Assembly: GCA_029959085.1 (NCBI GenBank)
Contig: JARWIR010000043.1
Location: 2,418,001-2,482,000, forward strand
Origin: Nemophila menziesii
Taxonomy: Eukaryota > Streptophyta > Magnoliopsida > Boraginales > Hydrophyllaceae
DNA: 64,000 nt
Direction of reading: 5' to 3'
Position 1 is the stretch's first letter. Each line of letters opens with the position of its first letter. The notes under the pieces were generated by a model. The model ran no database searches. It was not told the origin of the DNA and worked only from the letters and a program-made list of their open reading frames with translations. Shown here in pieces: positions 48,320-60,575 of this stretch. The position numbers and the translations under genes are program-made.

Positions 48320-48645
48320 TGTGGGACAAGTATTTTAAGGCAACAGCTTGTGTTGCATGTTACTTTGCAAAACTCTATTCTTAGACATCGGTAGTTTAAC
48401 TATTAGATTTTAAAAGATTTCCTATATATACTAAGCTCCAAAAGAGAATTAAATAACTACTACCTCCCTGGTCATCCCTAACCTCTTATAGAGGGTAATG
48501 GGATTGGGGCGGCATAAGTCTACTCTAAATAATGATGTGGGACAAGTTCAAGTTGGCTTATGTTGTTTTCTATAAATAGTTTATCAAGTGTTTTCCAAAT
48601 TTAGCTTATAAATATACTAAGCTCCAAAAGCTTAGTGTAATGTAA
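48320..48645. repeat. Imperfect tandem duplication, about 210-bp unit
   Basis: GTGGGACAAGTATTTTAAGGC .. TATATACTAAGCTCCAAAAG (48322-48440) is echoed by GTGGGACAAGTTCAAGTTGGC .. AATATACTAAGCTCCAAAAG (48537-48632). Non-coding. Confidence 0.55.
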
Positions 48646-49015
48646 GCTTAGTCATAATTTTACCAATGGAGTACGATTAAGAAGTAATAATTGTTGGGTG
48701 ATTGACACATAAAGACTTGGAGACTAGTTTTTCTTCCTGTAGAAACTAGTGAGAATCTTATTTCTTTAAAGAGACCTCGAAGATGACCAAATACTAAAGT
48801 ACTCTTACTAACACTAAAAGACAAAAAGAGTGATGTCACTGTTCATCTCTCTCGACTATCCACCTACCTCCAACCATCGATCTTCGGTCACCGGCCGCCG
48901 AAAAAACATATACAGTTTCGAAATTATTCATGAGTTTCAAAAAAAATTGATCAATACTCTAAAAAAATTGATGAATTTAAAAAATAAATGATGAGTACTG
49001 GTGTCGGCTAAGGTA

Positions 49016-50538
49016 TGATAAAATAATAGATAAAATAAATGCAAATAAACACCCAAACCTAGCACGTTACTCACTGCAATTATCACATATCGTATGCAAG
49101 TTTTAATGATTAATAGAATTCGTTCCTCAGAGACTACGAGAGAGAACTTATGCAAATATCAAGTACAAATAAGAAAGCTAGAATAATAATACGCAACAAA
49201 TAAAAGACAATAACTTTTGTTTGGTTTTTTAATATGAAAATTAACTAAATAAAATAAAGATAGAAAAGTAAATAAGCGAAGCAGATAGTATGAGAGTTTA
49301 GCTCAAGATATAGCAAGTAATCTCCACTAGCCTTGTTTATTCTAATCATGTAAGGGAGAATTATGTAGAATTGCAATAACCAGGATTCTAAATTCCTCCT
49401 AACCCCCTTCCGGGTTGACTTAGGTGGCGACCTCACAATTACCAAGGGACTTAACTAAGGTGCTCCTACGCCACTATGTTCTTAGATGAGACTGGACTGC
49501 AAATAATGATCGGTGGTTAAAGTAAACCCTAATGGCTATCTAGTTAAGCCAGCCTGCCAGGATCACTACCGCACACTAGACGTTTATGTGGTGTTTCAAT
49601 AATTAGACATCCCTTCCGGGTGACCATCTAACTACTATTAAGGTAATCCTATACATTGCGCATTGCAAGGAAAACAGACAATATCAAAGCACATAAAATA
49701 GAGAATAAAACACTAATTCATTTATATGATATAATCCCAAATTAAAATAGATGTAAAACAAGTTTAGGGTTCATACTCATATGCTAAATCTCAAGTTAAA
49801 ATAGAATTAGTTCATACTAGAGAAAGAAAAGAAAACTATTACGAATTTGAAGGCTTGTGAAGACATAATTTGATTTTCAGCTCCTTCCAGACTTCTCTTC
49901 TCTTGATGTAAGCTTCTTCTTGACTTAAGGATTGGCCAAGGATGTGTTTCTACTGAATAGTGGGTGTATTTATAGTGTTTTCCAAACCCTAGGTCGGATT
50001 CTTGGAGTAGAGGGCAAGTAACAGGACTTTTTTCCAAATCAAATTCGTTTGCTAAAATATAGGAGAAGGTAAAAACTGATGTTGTTTTGTTTTGGACTTA
50101 ACTCCTTCATTTTTACTCCAATTTTCGCCCACTTTATATAGAAATGACGACGTCGAAAAGATCTACACTTTTTCTTTAGACCTTTCTTCCAAATTCCCAT
50201 CCGTTTTTTAGTTATGATCACTTTTGTGGACGTGGCTGCTGAAATTTAGATTTACTTGACAACTTTTCCATTCCTAGTTTATTTTTTACATTCTTATTTC
50301 CAATTTCCATCATTATCTTCTTTATCTTATCTCTTAGAATTGATTTGACATCTAATTAATTACCATTTATCTTTAAAGCTTCATAATTAACAAATAATTA
50401 AAACCAAATATGCTCTAAAAATAATAAATCATCAAATCAAGACAAGAAATAGAAAAATATAAAAATATGAATAAAAATCGATAATTAAATTCCTAAATAC
50501 AGCTAAAATGATGTCTCCAACCTATGATTAATTTATCA
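49016..50538 (-). repeat. LTR of the same retroelement family (copy 2)
   Basis: Read on the minus strand it begins TGATAAATTAATCATAGG and ends TATTTTATCA, 1523 bp, close to copy 1 (1556 bp). The TATA box (ACTATAAATACACCC, about 49975) lies about 560 bp in, as in copy 1. The GGATTCTAAATTCCTCCTAA .. CCTTCCGGGTTGAC part is shared in inverse orientation. The minus-strand upstream neighbour (50539-51345) holds a polypurine tract, so this is a 3' LTR with part of the internal region. No 5' LTR or coding region is found. Confidence 0.65.
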
Positions 50539-51345
50539 CAAATAGGGAGATATCAGGACCCCCAACTCAAAGTTGTATCTTCCGGATACAATAAAGATAA
50601 AGAACAGTATGGTAGTCAAATAATAAACAGAGAAGAAGAAGAAGAAGGAGGAGAAAAAGAAGAATAGAACGTACTGAATGATCCTAGAGCATAATATCTA
50701 AAAAGTCTCATGTAGTAATGCTAAAGAAGTAATGCACACGTATGCTTAATATACACATAATCAACATTCCATAAATTCAAGTTCAGATTAACTTCGTAAT
50801 GCCAGAAGGAGAGGTTTTCATTCTATCATGTTAATGGTTATAGGTTATTCATAGGTCCTAGTATAGCATCCAATGGTCCACTCACCTACAACCTAATAGC
50901 TCCATTGTTTCTCCACCAAGTAGCTAGAAATCCTAAGGTCTTTACGGTTATAACGCGGCTTAGGGACGGTGTGGTATATTTGGATAATGAAAAGTGAGCT
51001 TTTGGCTCTCTCCTCACAATCCATCAACGAATCGCCCTAGAGATTGAGTTTCACTCGAAGATGTTCTCACTCAACCCAATTTTTGATGTTTTTGCATCCC
51101 CAAATTACCCAAGTAAAAACCTTATAATAATATAATAAATTCTACTTTGCCGGTCCAAATATTTTTTTCAATCTTTTCATATCAATGTTTTCTTTTGTGA
51201 GCTAGCTATGATTCTCTTTTTGATGTTGAGATATCATACTACTTTTTGTCATATATATATTTTTTCTTTTTCTTGTTTTTCAACTTTATTTACTCTTACC
51301 CCGACAAAGGGTTACAATAATAAAACTCATCATCAATAATATCAC
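50539..51345 (-). repeat. 3' internal non-coding region and polypurine tract of that retroelement
   Basis: The minus-strand GTTGGGGGTCCTGATATCTC (complement at about 50545-50567) lies just before the LTR start and serves as polypurine tract. Blocks CTTTTGGCTCTCTCC and GACAAAGGGTTACAA match 690-1462. Confidence 0.6.
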
Positions 51346-52004
51346 AATTACAATTTCCCAACCCCAATGTCCCTAATGATGAAACCCACCACCCCAAACT
51401 CAAGCTCTAAAAACGACTTGTCTCATGTTTTGTGATTCGAGTGCGGGTCATATTGATAAGTCCTACAAACTAAGGGGTGTGGATTATAATGTGGTTAAAT
51501 AAAAGGCTTTAGAAAGGTTAAGAGGGGCTAAGATGGATAATAATAATAATAATAATCAAATAAAGGGTGAGAAAGCTAAAAAAAGTTTCAAGTGGCTTCA
51601 AATATGAAAAAACTTCCTTATTCACTTTTCTAACTACCAGATTTTGTTACTTTTTCACTATTAGTTCATTGACAAGCGAGTTTTCAACTAATTTCAAACC
51701 TCACGTTCTACACACCAAATAACTCTCCCTAAGTTTCAACTTGACTTTCTTACGCATTGCTCATTAATCTTCCTTATCTTTTATTTCCTGTTTTCATACA
51801 TGCATGCTAAACATATTTGTGACACCTTTCAAAACATATTACTTACTATCATTGACCTAATTAAATCATACTCAATAGGTACATTCAATATATTCTATGC
51901 CAATTCAAACCTAAAAAATTTAAATTTTATGCACAAACAAAAAAGATGAAGATAACGAATCCCCACCCCCAACTTAAAAGTGAGTCGTGTCTCCACGACT
52001 CGAA
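51346..52004. other. Retroelement-flanking DNA, unassigned
   Basis: Includes an (AAT)n run near 51538-51555. No protein domain is recognised. Confidence 0.3.
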
Positions 52005-52894
52005 TGTTGGAACATTTTAAAGTGAAACATGGGTTTTGCTCTTTTTCCCACATCGGTGGATAGAAAGAGTTTAAAACCTCTTTTAACCAAAGTGATGGCA
52101 TTAGCTTCCAAAGATCACAACCCCATGCACATGGCAAGGTATTGGAGAAGCCCCACACGTGCGCACCACCACCACCACCACCACCCACCCGCCCGGCACC
52201 GGCGGCGGCGGCGGCGGCGAGGGCGTGGGCGTGGGTCGTGGTTCGTGGTTCGTGGTTCGTGGGGAGTTTGGGGAGTTTGGGGAGTCAAAAAATGAAAAAT
52301 GAAACAAGTTTTACTATCAGCTATTAAAGGGTCGTTGGCAATCAATCAAAAGTAAAACGTAAATCAAAGATTCCACTAATCACGCGTGCGTTGAAGATCA
52401 TTCCATCAGCTGGCCAAGTCAACTAGTCAACCAGCAGTTACACAAGAATCCAAAACGTGTGGAATAAAGAAGTCAACTAAAACGTGGGATTAAAAGAATC
52501 AAATCAGAAATCCGTCAATCAATTAGTAGGAGGGAATCGTGGAATTAATTGATCGGTTACATTGGTCAAAGGTTTCAAACTCCCCCTCCCCCTATAAATA
52601 GAGTTCATTCTTCAGCAGTATCAACTACGAAAATCACAAAGCAAAGAAAACACTCTTTACTTTCTCTTCTCTCCGATTAGCTTAGTCTTTTCCGTTAGAG
52701 ATACCGGGACCGCCGGAATATCTTTTTAACACTACGATTGTAATAGTGTTTTTCGCTTTTTATTCCGTGTAAGTTCGATTTTCATTTGTAATCAAATTCT
52801 TGTAATAGTTAGTTTACGTTTAATTTGATTTTACATTTTTCCGAATTGCCATTTTCTTTCTTTTCGTTTTCAAACGGTGACTCTTTTACTTACA
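52005..52894 (+). mobile_element. Solo LTR, 890 bp, with 5-bp target duplication
   Basis: It begins TGTTGGAACATTTT and ends TTTTACTTACA (TG..CA). It is flanked by TCGAA at 52000-52004 and again at 52895-52899. CCCACATCGGTGG lies near the 5' end, as in many plant LTRs. A TATA box (CCTATAAATAGAG, from 52591) precedes a leader and a T-rich 3' part. No primer-binding site or second LTR follows, so it looks like a solo LTR left by recombination. Inside, 52165-52290 is low-complexity DNA: CAC/CCA, GGC, GTTCGTG and GGGGAGTTT tandem runs. Open frames there are artefacts of the repeats. Confidence 0.8.
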
Positions 52895-53109
52895 TCGAAA
52901 AGACTTAATAAAGCAATAAAATTTAAACTAATCCTAAACTAATGCATACAAGCAATTAAAAAAAAGAATTAGAATGGTGTACCTGGCCATAAAGATCTAG
53001 CAAATCCTAAACCCGAATTAAAAATTTAAATCTGGTGTAAACTCGGGTTTTACTCTACCCTAAGTATGCGTATGGGAGGGCATGTACTACAATACTTCCG
53101 ATGGGTCAT

Positions 53110-53640
53110 ATATATATAATCTAAAGAAACATTTAGTATTTCTTCTGCAAATTATGGATCATAATTAAATGACTCAATAACTAATTAAGCAGTCTAAGTG
53201 ACTAACAAACTATATAATTATTATAAGTTAATATCTTGAGGAATGTCCCCCATGTTTTGAAGTAGCTACAGAATTACATGGAAGAAAGCATCCTCCGATA
53301 AAGCAGCAGCAGCCATTTGAACAGCTACCTATCATTCAGAGATAATGCATTCTTAGTTATAAATATCCTAGTTTGCATATCTGGGACAAGCTGCTTAGTT
53401 AGTGCTTTTAAATTTTCTTCTAAAGTGAATTACATACACATGTATATCATTTGTGTAGTCGTGTTCAGCTATAATTGCAATGGCTTATCTATGCGCATGC
53501 ATATGGACGCCCATTTTAACCTCCACTCGATCTCAGTACAGTAGTCAGTAGTGGAACTCATCTCACGATGCATTTCTGGATACTTCAATCACTGATCCAA
53601 ATTACATTTATAATATATGTATGTTTTGAGATAAGTTAAT
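53110..53640 (+). repeat. Segmental duplication, copy B blocks 2 and 3
   Basis: Counterpart of 42420-42660 plus 44035-44290. Here the two blocks are nearly contiguous, showing the ancestral arrangement before AT-rich and hAT insertions split copy A. Landmarks are TTGAGGAATGTCCCCCATG, ACATGGAAGAAAGCATCC and GCGCATGCATATGGACGCCC. Confidence 0.65.
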
Positions 53641-53812
53641 CTTAAATTCTTTACAATTTTACTTTAAACTAATTTATTTGGATAAATAATGAGAGTATGG
53701 GGATACATCATACAAACATGCATACTTTTGTGGATTAGCTAGTACACGGTAGAGTTTTGTTTATGCATTATAAGCTGCTCATAAGTAATACAGGAATATT
53801 TTTCAAGATCTG

Positions 53813-53901
53813 ACTTTCAGTTCAATCCGTTGATGCCATGCATATATGGTTACTTCCACTTTCAGTTCAATCCGTTGATGCATGCATATATGGTTACTTT
53901 C
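53813..53901. repeat. 45-bp tandem duplication
   Basis: ACTTTCAGTTCAATCCGTTG .. ATGCATATATGGTTACTT occurs twice in tandem with a two-base length difference. It looks young and is non-coding. Confidence 0.8.
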
Positions 53902-54376
53902 CACGCGAAAATATGTATTCTATTTGAATGATTCTATATATGTATGGACTAGGACGATTATAATGTCAATCTAATTGATTCTTGCAAGTACCAATTATAT
54001 TCTTTAATTAGTGTCTAGTGAAGTGATCTTGAATCATACGTTTTAAAGTATTAAGCATATTCTTAGGCTGAAAAATATAGAGGTTGACGTCTAGTGAAAA
54101 TATTTTATGTTTTCGTTTTTAGAATATATTTCAAAAATTATTTTCGTTTTCTTTTTCAATATTTTCAAAAAATATAAAAAACATAGATTTTACATTTTTC
54201 AATATAGTCATGTTTTCAATTAATTTTTCATAAAACTGTTTTCATTTTTTCTAGCTGAATACGTTTTTATTAGTATTTTAGAAAATATAGAAAAAAAAAA
54301 AACAAAAAATACCTATTATTTTCACGAACCAAACAAAGCCTAAAAAATCTAGGTATAATTTCATACCTGAAAATTG

Positions 54377-56462
54377 GGTAGGGATCTTTTACTAAAATAA
54401 GTTTCTATGAGTCTCTAATGGTGTGATATGGCATTTTTTTTGTCCACAATGTTTTTTAACTTTAACTATTAACTATTATATTTTTATTGTTAATTTTTTT
54501 TCTTACTACATGTTATCATTTTTTTTCTTTAAAATTATGAGTTTTATAATTTTTATTTAAATAATTTTACCATAAATTAAGAATCGAACTTTAAAAATAT
54601 TATATATTTTTTATACCTTTTTTTGGTAAAGCTACTTTTTATATCTTTTAATTTTTTTACTAACTAAAAATCAAGATTTTTTTTTTAAAAATTTCTCCTT
54701 TTTATAATTTTGCTTTTATTTTTACAAAAAACATTATAAATAATCTATTTATATATTAACATTTAAATGATTTATACTTATTTCAAAAAAAAATCTTGAG
54801 TTTTATTCTTCTAATTTTGATTTTTTTTCTAGGTAAGAAATTAAATAGAAAAAATAACAAAAAAAACATTTGACCAAAAAAATAAATTAAATATACTTAT
54901 ATATCTTCGGATCTCAAATATGTCGATATATTATTCAAAAAATAACAAATTTGATTTATAAAATCTTAAAATCTATCGTAAATGCGTAAATTCAAATTTT
55001 GTTTTAAAAAAATATTCAAAATTACGAAATATCACAGTATTAAAAAAATCACCCAGGAAATGTTTTTTTATATAATATAATCAATATATACACTATTTTT
55101 CCTAGTCGATTTCGCCTAATCAACCGAGATCTAATTTTGCCTAGTCGATCGGGGCATAGTTTATCCTAGGCTACTTGTACCTGATTTCTCCTACTCTACC
55201 GGAGCCTAATGTTATATAAAATGGTTTACCGCTTAATTTTGCATAATCGGTAAGTTCCGAACGGCTAGGCAAATATAGGTCTTGGACGACTAGAGCCAAT
55301 TAGGGCCCGCTCGATTAGGAAAAATTAGATCCTGACCGACTAGGCGGGATTAGATCCTAATCGACTAGGAGAAATCGATTAGGTAATATATGATCATGTA
55401 TATAAGCATTTATCGGATGATTTTCTAATATTGTAATATTTTTTAATTTTTAATTGATCATATTTTTAATCATATATATAATCATATTTTTACCTAGTCA
55501 ATTTTACCTAGTTGACTGGGATCTAATTTCGTCTAGTCGGTCAGAATCTAATTTTGCCTAGTCGAGCGGGCCCTAATTAGCCCTAGTCGTCTAGGACCTA
55601 ATTTTGCCTAGTCGACCAGCACTTAGCGATTATGCAAAATTAAGCGGTAAACCAATTTATATAACAGTAGGCTCCGATAGATTAGGAGAAATTAGTTACC
55701 GGTAGACTAGGAGAAACTAGACCCTAATCGATTAGGCAAAATTAGATTTCGACTAACTAGACAAAATCGATTAGAAAAAATAGTGTGTGTATATATATAT
55801 AAATAAAACATTTCTTGGGTGATTTTTTTTAGTATTGTGATGTTTCGTAATGTTGAATCATTTTTTTAAAATAAAATTTAAATTTACGCAGTTACGGTAG
55901 GTTTTAAGATTTTATATTTCAAAGTTGTTATTTTTTGAATAATATATCGACATATTTGAGATACGAAGATATATAAGAATTTTTAGTTTTCTATGTTTTT
56001 GGTCAAATATTTTTTTGGTTATTTCCTTACCTGAAAAAGAAAATCAAAATTAGAAGAATAAAACTCAAGATTTTTTTGATAATAAGTATAAATCATTTAA
56101 ATGTTAATATATAAATAAACTATTTTTAATTATTTTTATTTTTTTAAAAAAGCAAAATTATAAAAAAGAGAAATTAAAAAAAAAAATTGACTTTTAGTTA
56201 GTAAAAAAATAGCATGTACCAAAAAAATGTATAAAAATATATATAATATTTTTAAAGTTCGCTTGCTTATATAGTACAATTATTTTAAAAAACAATTATA
56301 AAACTCATAATTTAAATTAGTAAAAAAAAAGAACAATAACAAAAGAAAATATAAAATATAAAAATGTAATGATTAAAGTTAAAAAAATTTATGGCCAAAA
56401 AGGTGCCATGTTATACCATTAGAAATTTATTGAAGTTTTTTCTAGTAGAGAATCTATATCCC
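54377..56462. mobile_element. Fold-back (long-TIR) MULE, near-complete palindrome
   Basis: Two inverted arms of about 1 kb meet near 55430-55470. The ends GGTAGGGATCTTTTACTA and complement GGGATATAGATTCTCTACTA pair, as do CTCTAATGGTGTGATATGGC and TTCTAATGGTATAACATGGC. Exact 9-bp target duplications TGAAAATTG lie at 54368-54376 and 56463-56471. The inner arms are rich in CTAGTCGAnC / GATTAGGnAAAATTAG words. No coding capacity. Its RNA would fold into a very long hairpin. Confidence 0.9.
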
Positions 56463-56471
56463 TGAAAATTG

Positions 56472-57799
56472 GTCATCCTTTCTATCTTTGATTTGATTAA
56501 ATTATTAGGTGGAATTTGTAATTGATCTAGGATCAAATAAATTTTTGTATTTTTACTTTCATTTATTTAAGTTTTATACATTTGAAAAAAGAAAAGAAAA
56601 AAATAGGCTATATTAAAGCGAATTACATATCTTCGTAACCACCCCACCTTAATTTCCAGTTAAACCAGTTAGATGAAGTTTTAATAAGTAGTTCATGTTG
56701 GTAAAAAACGAAGTATTAACCGGTAAATGATAAATACAAGAATTTTATATATATACTGAATGAACCTTACATCAAGTTACAAATAAATAAATAAGTATTA
56801 TAACCAAAATTACAACGAAATCTAGAAAATAAGTAATATCATAATTTCTGCAATCATTTCATGAATAATGTGTTTATTTCGGGTGTAGCTAGGATCCTCA
56901 AATGGATAATCATTACTAATTTAGTCTAGTTTAAGAACATTTTAGAGAAAGGGGAATCAACGCTTTGTTTTGTTGGTTTGTTGCAGTTTGCTGATGTGAG
57001 ATAGGTTGACATGCTCCTCCTAATATAGTAGTATGAGAGGAGACAAGACACTTGATTGTCTTGAATAATTCAGAATTTAAATTAAGGAGTAACAAAGTTG
57101 TTATAAATCAAGATGAGAAGAGTATCATGAGTCTAATGTGCTACGTGGAAGTGTCTTTTGGAATTGTTGGGAATTTGTGCATTCAATACGGGATGTTTCT
57201 CTTCTAATATATTTTCCAAACGTGGCCAATATATGTGTATAAATACCATCTTCTAAACGTTTTTTTATTAATTCCCAAAGGTCCGCAACTCTTTTGCCAA
57301 GCCATTGACGGTGTCGGGTCAGGCTAGGCGAAAGGCTGGTGCACGCATATGGAGTATTTTACATACTCTCTATCTTTAGAGTGTTTGGTCATTTGAAAGG
57401 TACACAATAATCGATATGGTACACTGAAAAGACTTTTGGTCTTCTTCCTCCAAGTGAATGAAAGTCCTTAAAGCCCCCTTAATTTCTTATTAATTTCCAA
57501 TATACTCTACTTAGACACAGAGAGAGAAGGTGTACATGTTTCTAATCAAACAAGTGATGGGTGAATTGTACCGAAGTGTCAATATCTTTCTATTTGTATT
57601 GACACATAGTGAAATGAGGAAACAACAAAATCCCGCCAAGTGGACGTACTCTTGAACCTGACATAATTTCGTTAAGACTCTCACAACACATACTCTACCT
57701 GCCAAAACTTGTTATAGTTCATTCATTTCCTATAATTTTAGCATGTTCATTTTGGGATACAACATCCCTATGGTTTTTACACAAATGAATACTAGAGTC
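56472..57799. other. Unassigned, retroelement-flanking
   Basis: A TATA-like GTGTATAAATACC lies near 57236, downstream of a TTGTTGGGAATTTGTGC stretch. This could be LTR-derived sequence belonging to the copia remnant to the right, but no borders are visible. The open frame 57511-57705 has no domain. Confidence 0.3.
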
Positions 57800-59050
57800 A
57801 TAAGGATATTTAACAGGCACAGCATCAAAAGTCAAAAAAATTCAACATCTTTTCTATATAACGAGACTGACTAAGGGAAGTACCATTACTGTGTCTAATG
57901 TTTTTACCCCTAGAATCACATCAACTTCTCCCATATTTTTCATATCAAATTTAGAATACATGAAGCGTTTTGTCTCATTTATAGTATGAATACAAGTACC
58001 AAAGCATGCCATACACATAGAGACAAATAGTAACACAATCTATCCTATTACTCTTGAGTGAACACAAGAGTCGGAGGTGTTAACTACGAGACTATCTTTT
58101 ATTAAGGTATTGTCTAACTTCTCATACCATTGTTTAGGTGTCTGTTTTAAGCCATACAATGACTTACTAAGCTTACATACTATATACCCTTGACTCAACA
58201 CTACAAACCCCTCAGGTTGCATCATATATATCTCTTTGTCTATATTTGCATTTAGAAACGTGTTTTTAACATCCATCTTATGTATACCTAGTTTGTGAAT
58301 AAAAGTTGGTGCAATAAGGGTCCTAATAGGGGTTATTTAGTTACAGGTAAGTAGGTGTCCAAATAATCTAAATCTTTCTTTGGGTGAAACCTCTAATAAG
58401 AAGTCTACCCTTTAATTTACTTATTAAACCATCATGTATAAAAAATTTCTTAAAAATAAACTTGCTACTAATTGGTTTACTATCACTAGACAAGTTGGTT
58501 AATTCTCATGTATGGCTTAATTTAAAATTTAAGTTCACTATTGATTGCAACTTTCCAAAATATAACGCCTACTGATTCTATAACCTCATTATACATCTTA
58601 GGGTCTTCCTCCATAAGAGATAAAGTTACTACTTCTTCACTTAGCGTATCTATGTAAAATACCTCATTAACAACAGTGATAAAGTTGGGTCCAAATTTTG
58701 ACTCGATCCTACGTCTGTCACTTCTCCTAGGTTTATCCTTAGCGATACTATTAGGACTCAAAGAACTTGGTGGGGAAGGGGGTATTATAACTTATATGCA
58801 TATCAGTATGAGTGGATAATACATTAGTAGGCAAAGAGGAATTACATCATTCATATTTTGCAAAGGAAATATGTTTTGGAAGAATTCAACATCTCTAGAT
58901 TCATTGTTGATATTCCACCTTGCAGTGTCTTTTAGCTTATGGGTTTCCAATTTTTAATCCATCTTTTCAAGATCAAATTAATTCCACTGTTTGATATATT
59001 AGAAACTCACTAAAATAAATATTTTGTTATAATTTTCTTAATCCCGTCTA
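57800..59050 (-). pseudogene. Ty1/copia polyprotein remnant
   Basis: Minus-strand pieces in copia order. First, an integrase C-terminal-like RWNINNESRDVEFFQNIFP (about 58940-58870). Next, the integrase-RT linker RRSDRRRIESKFGPNF with EEDPKMYNEVIES (58740-58565). Then the RT core MDVKNTFLNANIDKEIYMMQ and CKLSKSLYGLKQTPKQWYEK (58276-58110), and FDMKNMGEVDVILGVK (about 57950-57895). The YVDDM catalytic box region is disrupted, and frameshifts and stops lie between pieces. It is an old, non-functional copy without recognisable LTRs. Confidence 0.8.
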
Positions 59051-60570
59051 GAAGAAATAACTTTTTTTTCCACAATCTAGAATATACAAAGATTTAAATG
59101 TAATTCTTTTTCCTACTAATAAAGATTCTAAGTGTCGATGGATAGTTCTTAAAGTGGTTATATGATAGTGCAAAAAATATATATCACACTTTTTGCTTAA
59201 CGGTGGTCTCGTAGATTTCTTGAAAGACTACTCATATATTTTTACCTATTTTACAATATACATAGGAATGTTTAAACATTCTAAAGTTTATTGACATATA
59301 TGAATATAATGATCTCAAATTTACTCAACATATTTTTTTTATTTTTTATCGAACTGGTTATGACGTTTTAAAATCCCGTGAGAAAAAAATTAAAATCGGA
59401 GAATGACACAAATGATACAAGAGATGGATTTCGAATGCTATACGTAATTTTTGTTTTTGTAACTTATTATCTTTAATGAGAATATCATTCTCTTCTCTTT
59501 CATTTAGGCAAAATAAATTTATGCCTCCTGAATCCTACCAGACACCCTAGCATGTACCATTACATAGAATGACAAAATACACGATCAAATCAGGATATAT
59601 ACAAATTTTAGAATATGATGAGAACCACCCAATGATTAGCCCTCCTAGGTCGAGTACCTCTCTCGATAAAAGGGTGTTAAAATTTATTTGGTAAGGGTTT
59701 CTCAACCTTAATACTAACACTTTTCTAAGAAGGCAAACACAAATACATTACCAACTATAGAGAAGCGGCATTGGAACACATTCTCTTTTAATATCGTTGG
59801 ACACTAGGTTTCTGGTTTGCCTCACCCATCCTGGCAAGACCATTATACGTAGGAAATCTCAATTTAAACGGTAGCGGTTATGTCACAATACTGGGTGCAC
59901 AAATGTAGGATGACCCAAAAACGAGATAATCCCAAAATTGGCCTATTTTTGTTGGGGTCATGTGGAATGTTAGGAACAAGTACATTATAGAAAATACTCA
60001 TATATTTGTTAATAACGTCTTTCTATCTCTCAACTGCCGGTTATTTGATTATTTTGAGTATAATTTGTGTGGGTCCTCAATATACTAAGCAACCCATAAC
60101 ATTTTATCTACGGTTGCTGATGAATATAACTTGTACAAGTTTGGCTTTCTTCTTGATACTATAAAAAATGAAGATACACTAGTAGGTTCTCGTGGAGTAG
60201 CACCAAAGATGCATTAGGAAGAAACATGAGAGCGGGCATACTTATCCTATTCCCACTTGTTTTGTATTTTTAGCCAAGTGACTAGTTATCAGTATCGCAA
60301 AACCTTTTGCGAGCAAATCGACCTATAATCAGGTCTTTATTGAGAATGACGCTTTAGTTGTTGTTGGAGCTGTTTTATCACCCACCATCACAACTGGTTG
60401 GAGAGTTTTCTCAATCCTAAAGGTTATACAGATGAAATGATTGAGCACCTCATATTCATATCATGCGAATTAGGAGATCGACTAATACATTATTGATTGA
60501 ATTATAATACAGGTCATGTCCCATGTTTTGCATTCAATTGGGGTTGTCACCACGTACGGCTTTGTTAAAT
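59051..60570. other. Unassigned intergenic DNA
   Basis: No gene supported. Part may be the upstream (gag/integrase) side of the copia remnant, but I cannot read domains. Confidence 0.3.
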
Positions 60571-60575
60571 ATATT

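Noticed and set aside
52029..52345. Open frames on both strands in the GC-rich part of the solo LTR
   Set aside because: They consist of His/Pro/Arg/Trp runs translated from microsatellites.
57800..59050. Endogenous pararetrovirus in place of Ty1/copia
   Set aside because: The motif order (integrase end, then RT with MDVKNTFLNA and LYGLKQTPKQW) is typical of copia; no movement or coat protein motif is seen.
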